In this document: positions 25,955 through 35,480 of the stretch, piece after piece
Numbering within the stretch: position 1 is the first letter of the stretch
Layout of the letters: each line of letters begins with the position of its first letter
The notes under the pieces: generated by a model
Seen by the model: only the letters and a program-made list of their open reading frames with translations
Database searches by the model: none
Told to the model about the DNA's origin: nothing
Program-made: the position numbers and the translations under genes
Assembly: GCA_028023455.1 (NCBI GenBank)
Contig: JAQFVV010012546.1
Coordinates: forward strand, 2,720,081 to 2,784,080
DNA from: Epiperipatus broadwayi
Taxonomy: Eukaryota > Onychophora > Udeonychophora > Euonychophora > Peripatidae
Direction: 5' to 3'
Length of the DNA stretch: 64,000 nt

Positions 25955-26866
25955 AAATCACATGACCAACTACTCTGCAGCAACTCCACCAAGTGGACAT
26001 TATTTATATTACATTACAATAAATACAATTAATAAAATCATACATATAAAACACATATAAATCAACCACAAACAAGCTTTAGTGCACAAAATAGAAACAC
26101 AAGCTAATATAGCAAAAATAAGAGTAACAGATAAAAACTCGTCCTATTCTAACTCAGGAAATCGCAACACAACAGTAACTGAAAATGCGTTACGGGTAAA
26201 CCCAACTAACTCAACACTACTTAATCTCATGGAAGATAATTTTAACAAACAACAACCCGCTAATATATCCACAGATAAATACATATTCACAACAGACAAC
26301 TATGTATTCAAAGTTATAATTAAAATATTAAAATATTTATTTTTAAAAAAGATTGTAATTAATTATTTATTTTTATGTATATGCTGCATGCATTTTACTA
26401 ATTATATTTGTTGTATAATATTAATACCATCTATAGCCTTTATTACTTTGTACAATGCTTTTTTTTCGAATCCAGATAGTTTCAATTGCCCCAGCAATCT
26501 TCTTCGGAACTATAACAAACACAATACAAATACGTGAGTACAAATATACATGAACATATAATTTTACATTATATATATATATATTCTATCTTATAAAATG
26601 TAAAATTATATGTTCAGGTATATTTGTTTTCACGTATTTGTATTATGTTTGCTATGGTTCGGAAGAAGATTGCTGGAGCAATCAAAACTGTCTGGATTGT
26701 AAAAAAAGCATTGTAAAAAGTGATAAACTATATAGATGATATTAATATTATATGGATTTGGCAATGCAATAAGAAAGATAATTGTATTTCTTCTAATGTA
26801 ATGTAAATAATGCTGATTGGGTGGAGTTGCTATAGAGAAGTTGGTCACATGATTTTATAAAAAGAA
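25955..26866. mobile_element. Large foldback element with asymmetric arms
   Basis: The ends are inverted: TCACATGACCAACT then GCAACTCCACCAA at the left, mirrored by TTGGGTGGAGTTGC then AGTTGGTCACATGA at the right. The inner arms also pair, from TTCGAATCCAGATAG...CAGCAATCTTCTTC (about 26465-26500) to its complement near 26660-26700. The centre at 26565-26600 is a TA-rich palindrome. The left arm carries about 300 extra bases (26040-26390) absent from the right arm, including a coding-like segment. Confidence 0.75.
26082..26303 (+). CDS. Coding-like segment inside the foldback, unidentified
   Basis: The frame is open with balanced, non-AT-driven codons for about 74 residues (IAKIRVTDKNSSY, NTTVTENALRVNPTN, LLNLMEDNFNKQQPAN), then turns into AT-rich low-complexity sequence. 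A possible acceptor AAGCTTTAG precedes it and TATGTATTC could be a weak donor. It lies only in the longer left arm. It may be a captured exon or the remnant of the element's own protein. I do not recognise the sequence. Confidence 0.25.
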
Positions 26867-28231
26867 ACATATTGAGAAGGTTTCAATAAGGAATAAAAAC
26901 CGATAGACGTATTAAGTAATATATCTATATTTAATTGTCTGCTTCAATTTTGTTTTAAATTGATTATTTTCAATTTAAAATGAATATATATATATATCAA
27001 TTTATAATTAACCATTATGTATAATTTTATACGTCTTACAAATCTAACATTTAAAATTGTTTTTTCGTGAAATGTTAGAGATGGCTATTATTTTATTTTT
27101 ATAATTTATCTGGAATCATCAAGGATTAAATGTATACATATGCACTATAAACATACACATATACAAATTCACACATATTAACAATATTTTTAGATAAATT
27201 TTCTATTTAATGTATACCTATTTAAACTAATTCCAGTCGATGATTCATTGTGGTGTTCCATTTCTCTCTTTCTAGTCCCGAGAGTTTAACTAAAGAAGGT
27301 TAATTCTAAATGATTAGATCAATTTGTTAGTCACGTAAATATTATTACCCATGATGCCTTATTACTTTTAAAACTGTGCTCTGAGACCCCTTTAATCCAT
27401 TTTCAGGATTAAATCCAGAAGTTCCCTCCCCATACAAAGCGTTTAATAAGCATCTTATTGATCATTATATCATATTTTTTTATCAATGGCAGAAATTAAA
27501 GCTCTTTTGGAAACGTCTTTTATTATATTGCACAGAATTGTGGGAGATTACTAACGTCTTAGATATCAATTCCCAATGATTACTTTTATGATCATAGTTT
27601 TGAACACTAAAATAGATAGATGTAAAAATGAATAATTTGTCGTTCCCTTGATTATTTTTAAGCTGCAAAACTATCCAAAATGCATTTTTCTTCTAAAAAA
27701 TTTATGAAGCAGAAATCTTTTAGAGAGAAAAAAAACAAATGATAAATTTGACTATAAGAATTTTTTTACTTCAAATTTGAACTGTTTTTACTGACTTTTA
27801 AGATTAACTTCTTTAAATGAAATGTTATATCTTGCTAACACTACAGTGATATAAAATACAATCTGAAATTAACGTTTCTGATATTTAAAAAAAGAACAAC
27901 TCATACATGAATAATAATGTTTTATTTTTTAAAAAAGTTATATATATATATACGCATGTACGTTTATATATGCATTTTATTTATTTCTGGTGTAAGAGTT
28001 TTTTATATTCTGTATAAAAATCATGCTCCAAATATGAAATGCTGAACGGAATTAGATTATGAGGATAATAAGTATTATTGTTTGGGCTACAGTTGCTTTA
28101 AATTTTGTCGTCCCCCTCCCCCTTAGTTTTGAGATTCTAAATTATAGATATTATCACAATGCAAACAATAAAATTTTTTATAACAGAACCTGAGGGGGAA
28201 AAGCAGTTAAATATTAATTACTAAATGTTGC
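26867..28231. other. AT-rich sequence, no gene seen
   Basis: No supported feature. A strong polypyrimidine-AG (TTTCTCTCTTTCTAG, about 27263-27281) is followed 23 bases later by AAGAAGGTTAAT. This could be a microexon but is unsupported. Confidence 0.5.
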
Positions 28232-28331
28232 AAGGGATTAGAACACAGAATTTCAAGCTTTCTTAAGCTATCCAATGTATATCACACAACTCATACCCAT
28301 GACCACCCACACGTGTAAAAGATAATTGATC

Positions 28332-28375
28332 TCCAATATATGTATTTCGTGCTGAACCACACTCATCAGTTGATC
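28332..28375 (-). ncRNA. Hammerhead ribozyme, family B (28.3 kb, left arm)
   Basis: On the minus strand: stem I GAUCAA, core CUGAUGA (28369-28363), stem II GUGUGGUUCAGCAC (outer GUG/CAC pairs), box GAAA (28348-28345), UACAUAUA, then UUGG. The CUGANGA and GAAA boxes are perfect. Stem I pairs UCAA with UUGG through one G-U. Stem III is degenerate here compared with the 31.86 kb copy. Confidence 0.6.
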
Positions 28376-28657
28376 CAGATTATCACCTACCACCCACACA
28401 TACATAATGAGTGTTTGGTTTATATTAAGATAGCAAATTTTCAAGCTTTAACGGACAGGCTTCAATCAACTCCATCCTCGAACTCTTCAGCCATCCATTC
28501 CATTGAAAATTTGGTGATGGAAAGCCCAAATTCTCTATTAATTTCAATATTATTGTCATGCCCATGTTGACCTTAAGTCATTCTGATCCCTCATCTAAAA
28601 AACTTATCCATATAAATATTGAGCGCTGATTATATATATATGGGAGATGATGCCTGG

Positions 28658-28703
28658 ACCAACTGATTAAAATGCTGAACTAGCACAATGTATGTATATT
28701 GGA
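28658..28703 (+). ncRNA. Hammerhead remnant, family B (28.3 kb, right arm)
   Basis: This is the plus-strand mirror of the left-arm ribozyme: ACCAA, CUGAUUA, a stem II with GCU/AGC, then a damaged GAAA box (CACAAUGUAU) and UUGG. Core mutations predict no activity. Confidence 0.5.
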
Positions 28704-29022
28704 GATAATTTATTTTTACACTTGTGTGTGGTCATATGTATCATTTGTATGAGATAGATAATAGTAGAAGAAAGCTCAAAAATCTGTGTCAAACCCCTTA
28801 TATAATTATGTAACTCCAGATATATAAATTATACTTGTATTTACTCAAACATGACACATTCCAAATTAATTGCAATCTATTTTTTATACATTTACATATG
28901 TGATGATAGTAATGCAAAGTGGTTTCAAGCTTTTAAACATTATGAACCACTGTCATAATAGACCAGAAGCTTAGAAATACTTCATATATTATAAATTATA
29001 ACTATTTTAAAGAATAACTTAC

Positions 29023-29088
29023 AATAGTAATAATCAGCCATTAAGCTAATACACTTGCGAATTAGCTTAATGGCTCATTATTACTATT
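29023..29088. ncRNA. Near-perfect 28-bp hairpin, pre-miRNA-like
   Basis: The left arm (29023-29050) and right arm (29061-29088) pair at 27 of 28 positions around a 10-base loop (ACACTTGCGA). Arm sequence starts AATAGTAATAATCAGCC. The 66-nt length and loop fit a microRNA precursor, but a tiny MITE is equally likely. No homologue can be checked here. Confidence 0.4.
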
Positions 29089-29431
29089 ACACTTTATAAA
29101 ACATAGCACTATATAAAATAAATATCTTATTTAAATAATAAATTATATAAATAATTATTTATGTATATTCTCCTTTACGAATAACCACCAGAGATAAGAT
29201 ATTACTGTTTAATACCATTTTCTTTTCCATGACCTTTATTTCTCTACATTACTACAACAATATTTATTATCCATTATCTAATTGACTCACAATTTTTTGG
29301 GAATTAATTCATGACATAGGTTGTATATTTGTTATTATTTTTTCTAATCATACTTGGGTACATTTTAGTTTCTTAATTATGTCAATTGTCTAATACTTAT
29401 TTGGTTTTTAAGCATAGCTTCTATTTTTTTT

Positions 29432-29534
29432 TTTCATATGTCATAGCATCATCCAGGAGGCAAACCCACAGCCATCTGCAACCAACTACTTGCTTGCAAC
29501 ACAGCTGCAATGACATCTCGGCTAATAATGCTTG
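29432..29534 (-). repeat. tRNA-derived SINE
   Basis: Read on the minus strand it begins GCATTATTAGCCGAGATG (A-box region) and has GTGGGTTTGCCTCC (B box). It ends in a GATGCTATGACATATGAAAAA tail, the same tail as the copies at 33.1, 38.8 and 55.6 kb. The acceptor-stem halves still pair (GCAT/ATGC). It is extended between anticodon and T arm relative to a normal tRNA. Confidence 0.75.
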
Positions 29535-29942
29535 ACTTGCATAGCTTGAAATTATATGTCTATTTTTATCCTTTGTAAAAAAATCCATCTTCATTTCAAC
29601 CTCAGTTCTTTCATTTTCTTAATATTTGGTTGTTCTTCAAATATAAATGATATTTTTGATTCTTTCTTGTTAAATTCAATTTCAATATCTATAAAATGTT
29701 GCTGTGTGAGACACAGACTTTATATTGATTATCTATTAACTATTCAAGTCTCAGATTTATAAGCACATATGAATTAAAAACATTTTTTTTAAATAAGACT
29801 TTTGAAGTTCAAGGATATAATTCAGTTTAAGATTATTATCATTTCCCCCCCATTTTTTATTAACTTCTTAAAATTCCTAACTATCAATCTGTTTTTCTTT
29901 TTGTAAAACATTGTATTTTTCATAATTTATTTTTTATCCTAC

Positions 29943-29945
<3 letters not shown>

Positions 29946-30002
<57 letters not shown>
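29946..30002. repeat. (TTA)n microsatellite
   Basis: An uninterrupted TTA trinucleotide run of about 57 bases. Confidence 0.97.
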
Positions 30003-31286
30003 TGCAATATTTTCGATAATTCTGACACAACTATAACATCTGTAAAATACATAATCTCTATTTATTTTTATTTTCTTTGCTTCCCATTTGAATCCATAAA
30101 GTACTTTGTAAACCTGATATAAAAGTTTTGAAAAAATTAAATCACCTCGTAATATATATCTTTAAAACGGAACAATCATGTCTGAATGTGTTCGACAAAT
30201 TGCAAGTAGATTCTAAACAACTATTTTTAAATAAACTTGCAAATATATTTAACCTTTCATATATCAATGTCATGAAACAAAATAGATTTGCATTGATATA
30301 TGAAAAGATAAGTGTATTTAAAGTTTATTTATAAAATGGTTATTACTAATTTTTTTTGCAATATGAAATGGTAAATGTATTTGCACATTTATTTAAAAAA
30401 TGGCTCTTTAGAATCTGCTTGCAATTTGTCCTAGTAACGTATTCAGATGTGATTATTCCACGAATTATTTAAATTCATAAATGTTATATATTTGATCACA
30501 GAAATAATCATTTATATGCAATTATAATTATTAAGACTGATTGGTCTATAACATCTAATATATGTTTTTTTAAGCATCAGTATCAATATGGTTTTTTTCC
30601 TACTTATTTGATATATCCCTATTTTAGTCAATTGGTATATAACTTTTTTATATATAATTTTTCCATTTCTTCACTATTTTTAATAATATATCTATAGTAA
30701 TTCTATCATTTCATGGTGATTATTTATACTTCAACTTAATTTTGATTCTAACTGTTCATATAAATTATATGACATTTCAATGTTATTGTCTGGATTACTT
30801 TTATTGTTTTATACTAGTATATAGTTTTTACAAAAATCTTCCATATATTGATTCATGACATTATTATTTTTAGAATTGTCATTTGTTTAGTTTGTTGAAA
30901 TAATTTTTATTTAAATACCAAAATATTCTTTTATATCTATGACACATATCTTTTTTCAAACTTTTCCTATTACTTTGCAATTATATTTTCTTATATAATA
31001 ATTAACTCATTACCTTTTTTACAAAATTGCAACCTTCAATTCTTTTAAATGAGATATAGTTTTATTATTTTGTATTCTTTTTTTTGTTGCATACATTATG
31101 TTTTATTTCTATTATTTATAGCATTCTTTTCAATAAAGATATTTTTCATCTTGCTTAAGTCTTATCAATTATATCAGTTTATTTATATTTTAAAACGATT
31201 AATGAATTCTAACTTAAATTTACTAAAATATTTCAATAATAAATCAATACTAGTATATTGTAAATACTGAACTTTAAGATGTAATT
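30003..31286. other. AT-rich sequence, no gene seen
   Basis: Only short AT-driven open frames. A segment around 30170-30205 (TGTCTGAATGTGTTCGACAAATTGCAAG) is echoed inverted at 30411-30455 (ATCTGCTTGCAATTTGTC...TATTCAGATGTG), so 30165-30455 is a loose inverted repeat of about 290 bases. Confidence 0.5.
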
Positions 31287-31392
31287 AAAGGGAATTGGAA
31301 CACAGACTTTTAAGCTTCCTTCAGCTACCCTCTCCATCTTATATAACCAATACACATGATCACACACATGTAAATAAGATAAATGATGTCCA

Positions 31393-31436
<44 letters not shown>

Positions 31437-31640
31437 CATGCTCAACCAGCAGCATTAATCAGTTGATACAGATCAGTGTTCAGATTATATTAAGATAGCA
31501 AATCTTCAAACTTTAGTGGACAGAATTCAATCTTCTCTCTGCCCTCCAACTCTTCAGCCATCCCTACCATTAAATATCTGATGATGGAATGCTCAAACCC
31601 TTATTGATACCAATATTATTGTATTTCTTTCAATCTATCA
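31287..31640 (-). mobile_element. Family B repeat, copy with microsatellite in the ribozyme
   Basis: It shares AACACAGACTTTTAAGCTT at the left, AGATAGCAAATCTTCAAAC in the middle and CTGATGATGGAATGCTC at the right with the other copies. The ribozyme region (31389-31466, minus) keeps AUCAA, CUGAUUA and stem II (UGCUGCUGGUUGAGCA). The GAAA-stem III part is replaced by a (TG)n(TA)n run at 31391-31437. Confidence 0.65.
31391..31437. repeat. (TA)n(TG)n compound microsatellite
   Basis: A TA run followed by a TG run, situated exactly where the GAAAUACGUAUA segment of the family B ribozyme would be. The short alternating purine-pyrimidine stretch there probably seeded it. Confidence 0.9.
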
Positions 31641-31712
31641 TCTTTATAGCTTTAAGATAAACATATTATACATCTTACTAATTAATTATTATTTCTTATT
31701 TAAATCCATTAA

Positions 31713-32177
31713 TAACTGAAACACAGGCTTATTATATACCTGTGTCTACATATGTAATATAGGGTATATGAGCACAGACTTTCACATGACCCACCACTCT
31801 CCACTCTATCTAATAACACTGATAAACTCAAGCACATATATGCTGAAAAGATAAATAATCACCAATATACGTATTTCATGCTAAACCAGCAATCATCAGT
31901 TGGTCCAGATTATCATATCCTACACATATATACTATAAGTGCTCAGATATATATTAAGATAGACAATCTTAATACTTTAATGGACAATCTACTATACATT
32001 CCAACTCTTCAACCATCCATCCAATTGAAAATCTGATGATGGAATGCTCAAAACCCATCCTAATGCCGAGATTCTTGTCACACCCATGTTGACCTAAAGT
32101 CAATCTGAATCCCACATGTACAGGACATAATCCATTGAATACATATGCAAGGATGGGCAAACATCTCTATAATGTAA
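31713..32177 (-). mobile_element. Family B repeat, tandem unit 1
   Basis: This is the first of two nearly identical units with a period of 465 bases. It starts TAACTGAAACACAGGC, carries an intact hammerhead at 31861-31904 (minus), and then the CTGATGATGGAATGCTC box and a unique tail to 32177. The unit boundary is defined by recurrence of the start sequence at 32178. Confidence 0.75.
31861..31904 (-). ncRNA. Hammerhead ribozyme, family B (best copy)
   Basis: On the minus strand: stem I ACCAA (31904-31900) pairs perfectly with UUGGU (31865-31861). Core CUGAUGA (31899-31893) is perfect. Stem II pairs UGCU with AGCA around GGUUU, and the second box is GAAA (31877-31874). Stem III is the self-complementary UAC/GUA with no loop, followed by the possible cleavage triplet AUA. 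A loopless stem III cannot close within one molecule but can pair between two, as proposed for PLE-linked dimeric hammerheads. All three signatures of the fold are present. Confidence 0.65.
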
Positions 32178-32550
32178 TAACTGAAACACAGGCTTATTAT
32201 ATACCTGTGTCTATATATGTAATATAAGGTATATGAGCACAGACTTTCACATGACTCACCACTCTCCACTCTATCTAATAACACTGATAAACTCAAGCAC
32301 ATATATGCTGAAAAGATAAATAATCACAAATATGCGTATTTCATGCTAAACCAGCAATCATCAGTTGGTCCAGATTATCATCTCCCACACATATATACTA
32401 TAAGTGCTCAGATATATATTAAGATAGACAAAATTCATACTTTAATGGACAGGCTCCAATCTACTATACATTCCAACTCTTCAACCGTCCATCTAATTGA
32501 AAATCTGATGATGGAATGCTCGAAGGCCACCCTGAGGCCGAGATTAAGTA
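32178..32550 (-). mobile_element. Family B repeat, tandem unit 2
   Basis: This second unit is nearly identical to unit 1 over its first 340 bases. The match ends after the CTGATGATGGAATGCTCGAAGG box. A head-to-tail arrangement is unusual for foldback copies and suggests local duplication or integration of a multimeric RNA or circle. Confidence 0.75.
32326..32369 (-). ncRNA. Hammerhead ribozyme, family B tandem unit 2
   Basis: It has the same architecture as 31861-31904: ACCAA, CUGAUGA, stem II UGCU/AGCA, GAAA and UAC. The 3' side of stem I is UUUGU (one mismatch) and stem III reads UACGCA, so pairing is weaker. Confidence 0.55.
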
Positions 32551-33100
32551 CATTACACTTATGAAATAATTAATCACTGTTTACTATAACTGTCATTCTT
32601 TTATTTGGATGTTTCAATAAATATATTTTTATTTATTTTCCAAAAATATGTTTATATGTATATAATATATCTTCTAATACTATACATTAATTTCATTTTC
32701 ATTTTTGTAATTATATAAATTATACCTTCATATTTCAAACATTTTTCAATTTTTAACTTTAATATATTTTATCACAAAATGTAAATTTATTTTAATCTAT
32801 AAAATGATATGTTTGCATATGCCTTTAAAAGGTCTACCCACTAGACATTATAATGAGAACTTGTCGAGATGTACATTCAAATTAATCTTGTTTAGTATAT
32901 TCGAATAAGTTATCCATCCAATCATGTAGTTCTGCCTTAAAGTCATCAAATTCACAATATTGTTATTTATTTTTTATTTATAATAAATTCCACAGTAGTT
33001 ATGTTTCCAATCTTTCTGCTTTATGATAAAAAATGTGTTTAATTTGATAATTGTTTTTCAACTTTCTTATAATTTCAGAAAATAAACTGAAATCACAGTT
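32551..33100. other. AT-rich sequence, no gene seen
   Basis: Nothing recognised. Confidence 0.5.
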
Positions 33101-33202
33101 TTTCTTCTCATGTGTCATAGCATCAGCCGGGACACGAACCCGCTAACCAGGGACAACTGCTTGTAAAACAGCTGTCACTGACCTCTCGACCACCAATGCT
33201 TG
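33101..33202 (-). repeat. tRNA-derived SINE
   Basis: The minus strand reads GCATTGGTGGTCGAGAGGTC (A box TGGTCGAGAGG), then GCGGGTTCGTGTCCCG (B box), ending GATGCTATGACACATGAGAA. The tail matches the SINE copies at 29.4 and 38.8 kb. Confidence 0.8.
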
Positions 33203-33936
33203 ACTTTTACATTTAACATTAGTTTTTCTTCCTATACTTAAAAGAGATTAAAAATTGGTGGTCAAAACATTTAAAGTAAAATAGGAGTCTAGATTAATAA
33301 TTTGGATAATGCTCTTTTTGTCTTTAATTGTCAATTTTTGTAGTAGGCTAACTTAAAGCTAAAAATGTCAATATCTGATTTATAGCATTATTGTTGTAAA
33401 TTAAATGCTTGTATAGAAATATTATTTGATGGAAAATTAATTTAATTTTTTATGTTAAATGTTAATTTTGAAAAAAAAAAAACTGTTTAAATAATGAAGT
33501 AATTTACAAGTAGTTATTTTGATGCTTTAAGTTAAATAACTTTTTTAGAAATTTAGCCCTTACTATGTTTTATAATCCTGGATTATTTTTATACTATTTA
33601 TTTGATAGTTTCAAACCAATAATTAAGCAATACTACTAATATGAATTTTTTAAATTTTTTTATTGAAGACAGACTGTCCTTAAATAGGTATTACAAATGA
33701 TTAAAATATCTTAAAATCCAACTTATAAACTCAACTTTTTTTAATACCTATAAATTAATTAAACTCAACTTTTTCTATTGTCAATGTGCATAATACGTTT
33801 CTAAAGTAATATGTTTTAACACTTAATTTATAATTAAATAAATAAATTTAAAGCCTTATTAAATTATTTAATGAATAAATTGTAATTGTATACACTTTTT
33901 ATATCTAGATGTATTTTTTTTCTTCATATGTCAAAT

Positions 33937-34006
33937 GTATTGACCGGGAAGCAAACCGGGCCAGCTGCTTGGAAGGCAGTAATGCTAACCACTAGGCCAC
34001 CAATAC
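33937..34006 (-). tRNA. tRNA-Gly(TCC)-like sequence, possibly SINE head
   Basis: On the minus strand, 70 bases fold as a tRNA. The acceptor GTATTG pairs with CAATAC. The A box is TGGCCTAGTGG. The anticodon arm is CTGCCTTCCAAGCAG with anticodon TCC. The T arm is CCGGTTTGCTTCCCGG. The body matches metazoan tRNA-Gly closely. The flank TTGACATATGA resembles the SINE tail of neighbouring copies, so it may be a SINE or retro-tRNA rather than a functional gene. The T loop has TTTGC instead of TTCGA, which argues against full function. Confidence 0.5.
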
Positions 34007-34585
34007 TTGACTAAACATACTTATCCATAAACAGATATTACATAGCAATCAGTTTTTAAACTCATTCATATTAAGGTTATAAAAGAAAGATAAACTTGTT
34101 TTATATAGTAATAACATTAAAGTATTATCTGACATAATAGTTATCAATACAAACATATGATTTATGTTATGCAAAGAATGTAATATTATAAAGATAATAT
34201 TCAATTTTTAAGAAATCCATTGTATGTTTTTCATAGGATGAAAATTTCACATTTAAGGCATATTTTCACATGTAACTCACTTAAACATTTATATATTAAA
34301 ATTCCATCAGAAGCATAAGCAAGGAACAGCTGGGATAATTATGTATGTAATGAATTGTTATTATATATCTAAAAACACAAACTCTATATAACAAAAGACA
34401 GTGATGTTTTTAGTAGCATAAAATCACAACTTTATCTCACTTAAATTTATAATTTTAACTGTAATATTATAATAGGCCATAATTTAATATTAAACAATGA
34501 ATACAGTGCAATAAATATAATGCACAATTTCTTTTAATTAAACTATAGGTTAAGCACCTATCATATTATCACAAAATGATATGCA

Positions 34586-34646
<61 letters not shown>

Positions 34647-35389
34647 TATGTTATATATTTAACCCATGCAAATCTTCGTTTTAATATATATATCACTACA
34701 ATATAAAATCTTCTTTGTGCACAAGAAATAAGAAACTTATAAAATAAAATTAAACTTCAAGATATATCCTATTATGTAGATAACTCTTTTACAGCAAGCA
34801 TATACATAATAAACTTATGTATGTGTGAGAAGTTTGTCGCAATATTTATAGTTTTTAGAAATATATAATTATAATTATTAAATACTTCTCCATATATAGT
34901 TAAAATACCTACCTTCTAAACCTATAATCTATGAAAAAAATCTGGTCCAAGTATATATATATATATATATATATTTCCAAATTAGGTCAGAATTAGTTTT
35001 TAAGAAAGTTTATACATAGGCAGTAGAGTGTCTAGATATTTATATCTGAAGAGTAAATCAAAGCTGAAATATGACCAACACAATCAACATCCAATGGTTA
35101 GTAAGCCCAATAAGTAATTCCCATTTCATTGTTTCTTTGTGGGAGATTACTGGGATGTATTTTTTAGTTTATTTAAACTTGTTTTTTTTTTGTATATTAG
35201 GGTTGCTATTTATTTGTAAATTCTAATTACACTTCAGAATATAACTGAAGAAACATATTTCCATGCTGTTATCTAGATATTGCAATATGTTTTGTCATGA
35301 AGTTATAGCTAATTTAACAAAATTATATATATATATATATATGTTAATTCTAATATTTTCACGGATAAAAGATGTCATATTATTATTAC
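34007..35389. other. AT-rich sequence with TA arrays
   Basis: Contains the (TA)n run at 34587-34644. The motif AACCCATGCAAATCTTCGTT (34664-34683) is identical to one at the end of the PLE pair near 41250-41269. No gene seen. Confidence 0.55.
34587..34644. repeat. (TA)n microsatellite
   Basis: An uninterrupted run of about 58 bases, directly next to a PLE-end motif. Confidence 0.97.
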
Positions 35390-35480
35390 TATTTGCGGGA
35401 TATTCCGTGTAGTGAAAAAGCTAAATGCTAACGTTTCAGTACAATATTAAGTACCTTCCTCAGAGTGTCCTCTTTCTCAA
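35390..35480 (-). repeat. PLE terminus-like fragment with hammerhead-like core
   Basis: On the minus strand, CUGAGGA (35463-35457) is followed by a stem AGGUAC/GUACU around UUAAUAUU, and then GAAACGUU (box at 35437-35433). That order (CUGANGA, stem II, GAAAC, NUH) matches small PLE-linked hammerheads. Stem I pairing is poor. Downstream sequence (TTTTTCACTACACGGAATAT) looks like a PLE terminal repeat but cannot be verified here. Confidence 0.4.

Larger units (their letters stand above)
28232..28800. mobile_element. Family B foldback copy with hammerheads in both arms
   Basis: The left arm starts GGGGGAAAAGC...TTAGAACACAGA and reads through GACCACCCACACGTG. The right arm ends with the mirror (GTGTGTGGTCATATG ... 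GAAAGCTCAAAAATCTGTGTC). Each arm contains the same ribozyme-like module on opposite strands (28332-28375 minus, 28658-28703 plus). The middle includes GATAGCAAATTTTCAAGC and the TGGTGATGGAAAGCCC box shared with the other copies. Confidence 0.7.

Noticed and set aside
27263-27300. 23-base microexon between TTTCTCTCTTTCTAG and GTTAAT
   Set aside because: Splice-like sites at this density arise by chance in AT-rich intronic DNA. No frame or transcript evidence.
32505-32545. CTGATGATGGAATGCTCGAA box in family B as another hammerhead (plus strand)
   Set aside because: CUGAUGA and GAA are present, but the bases between them (UGGAAUGCUC) cannot form stem II in any copy.
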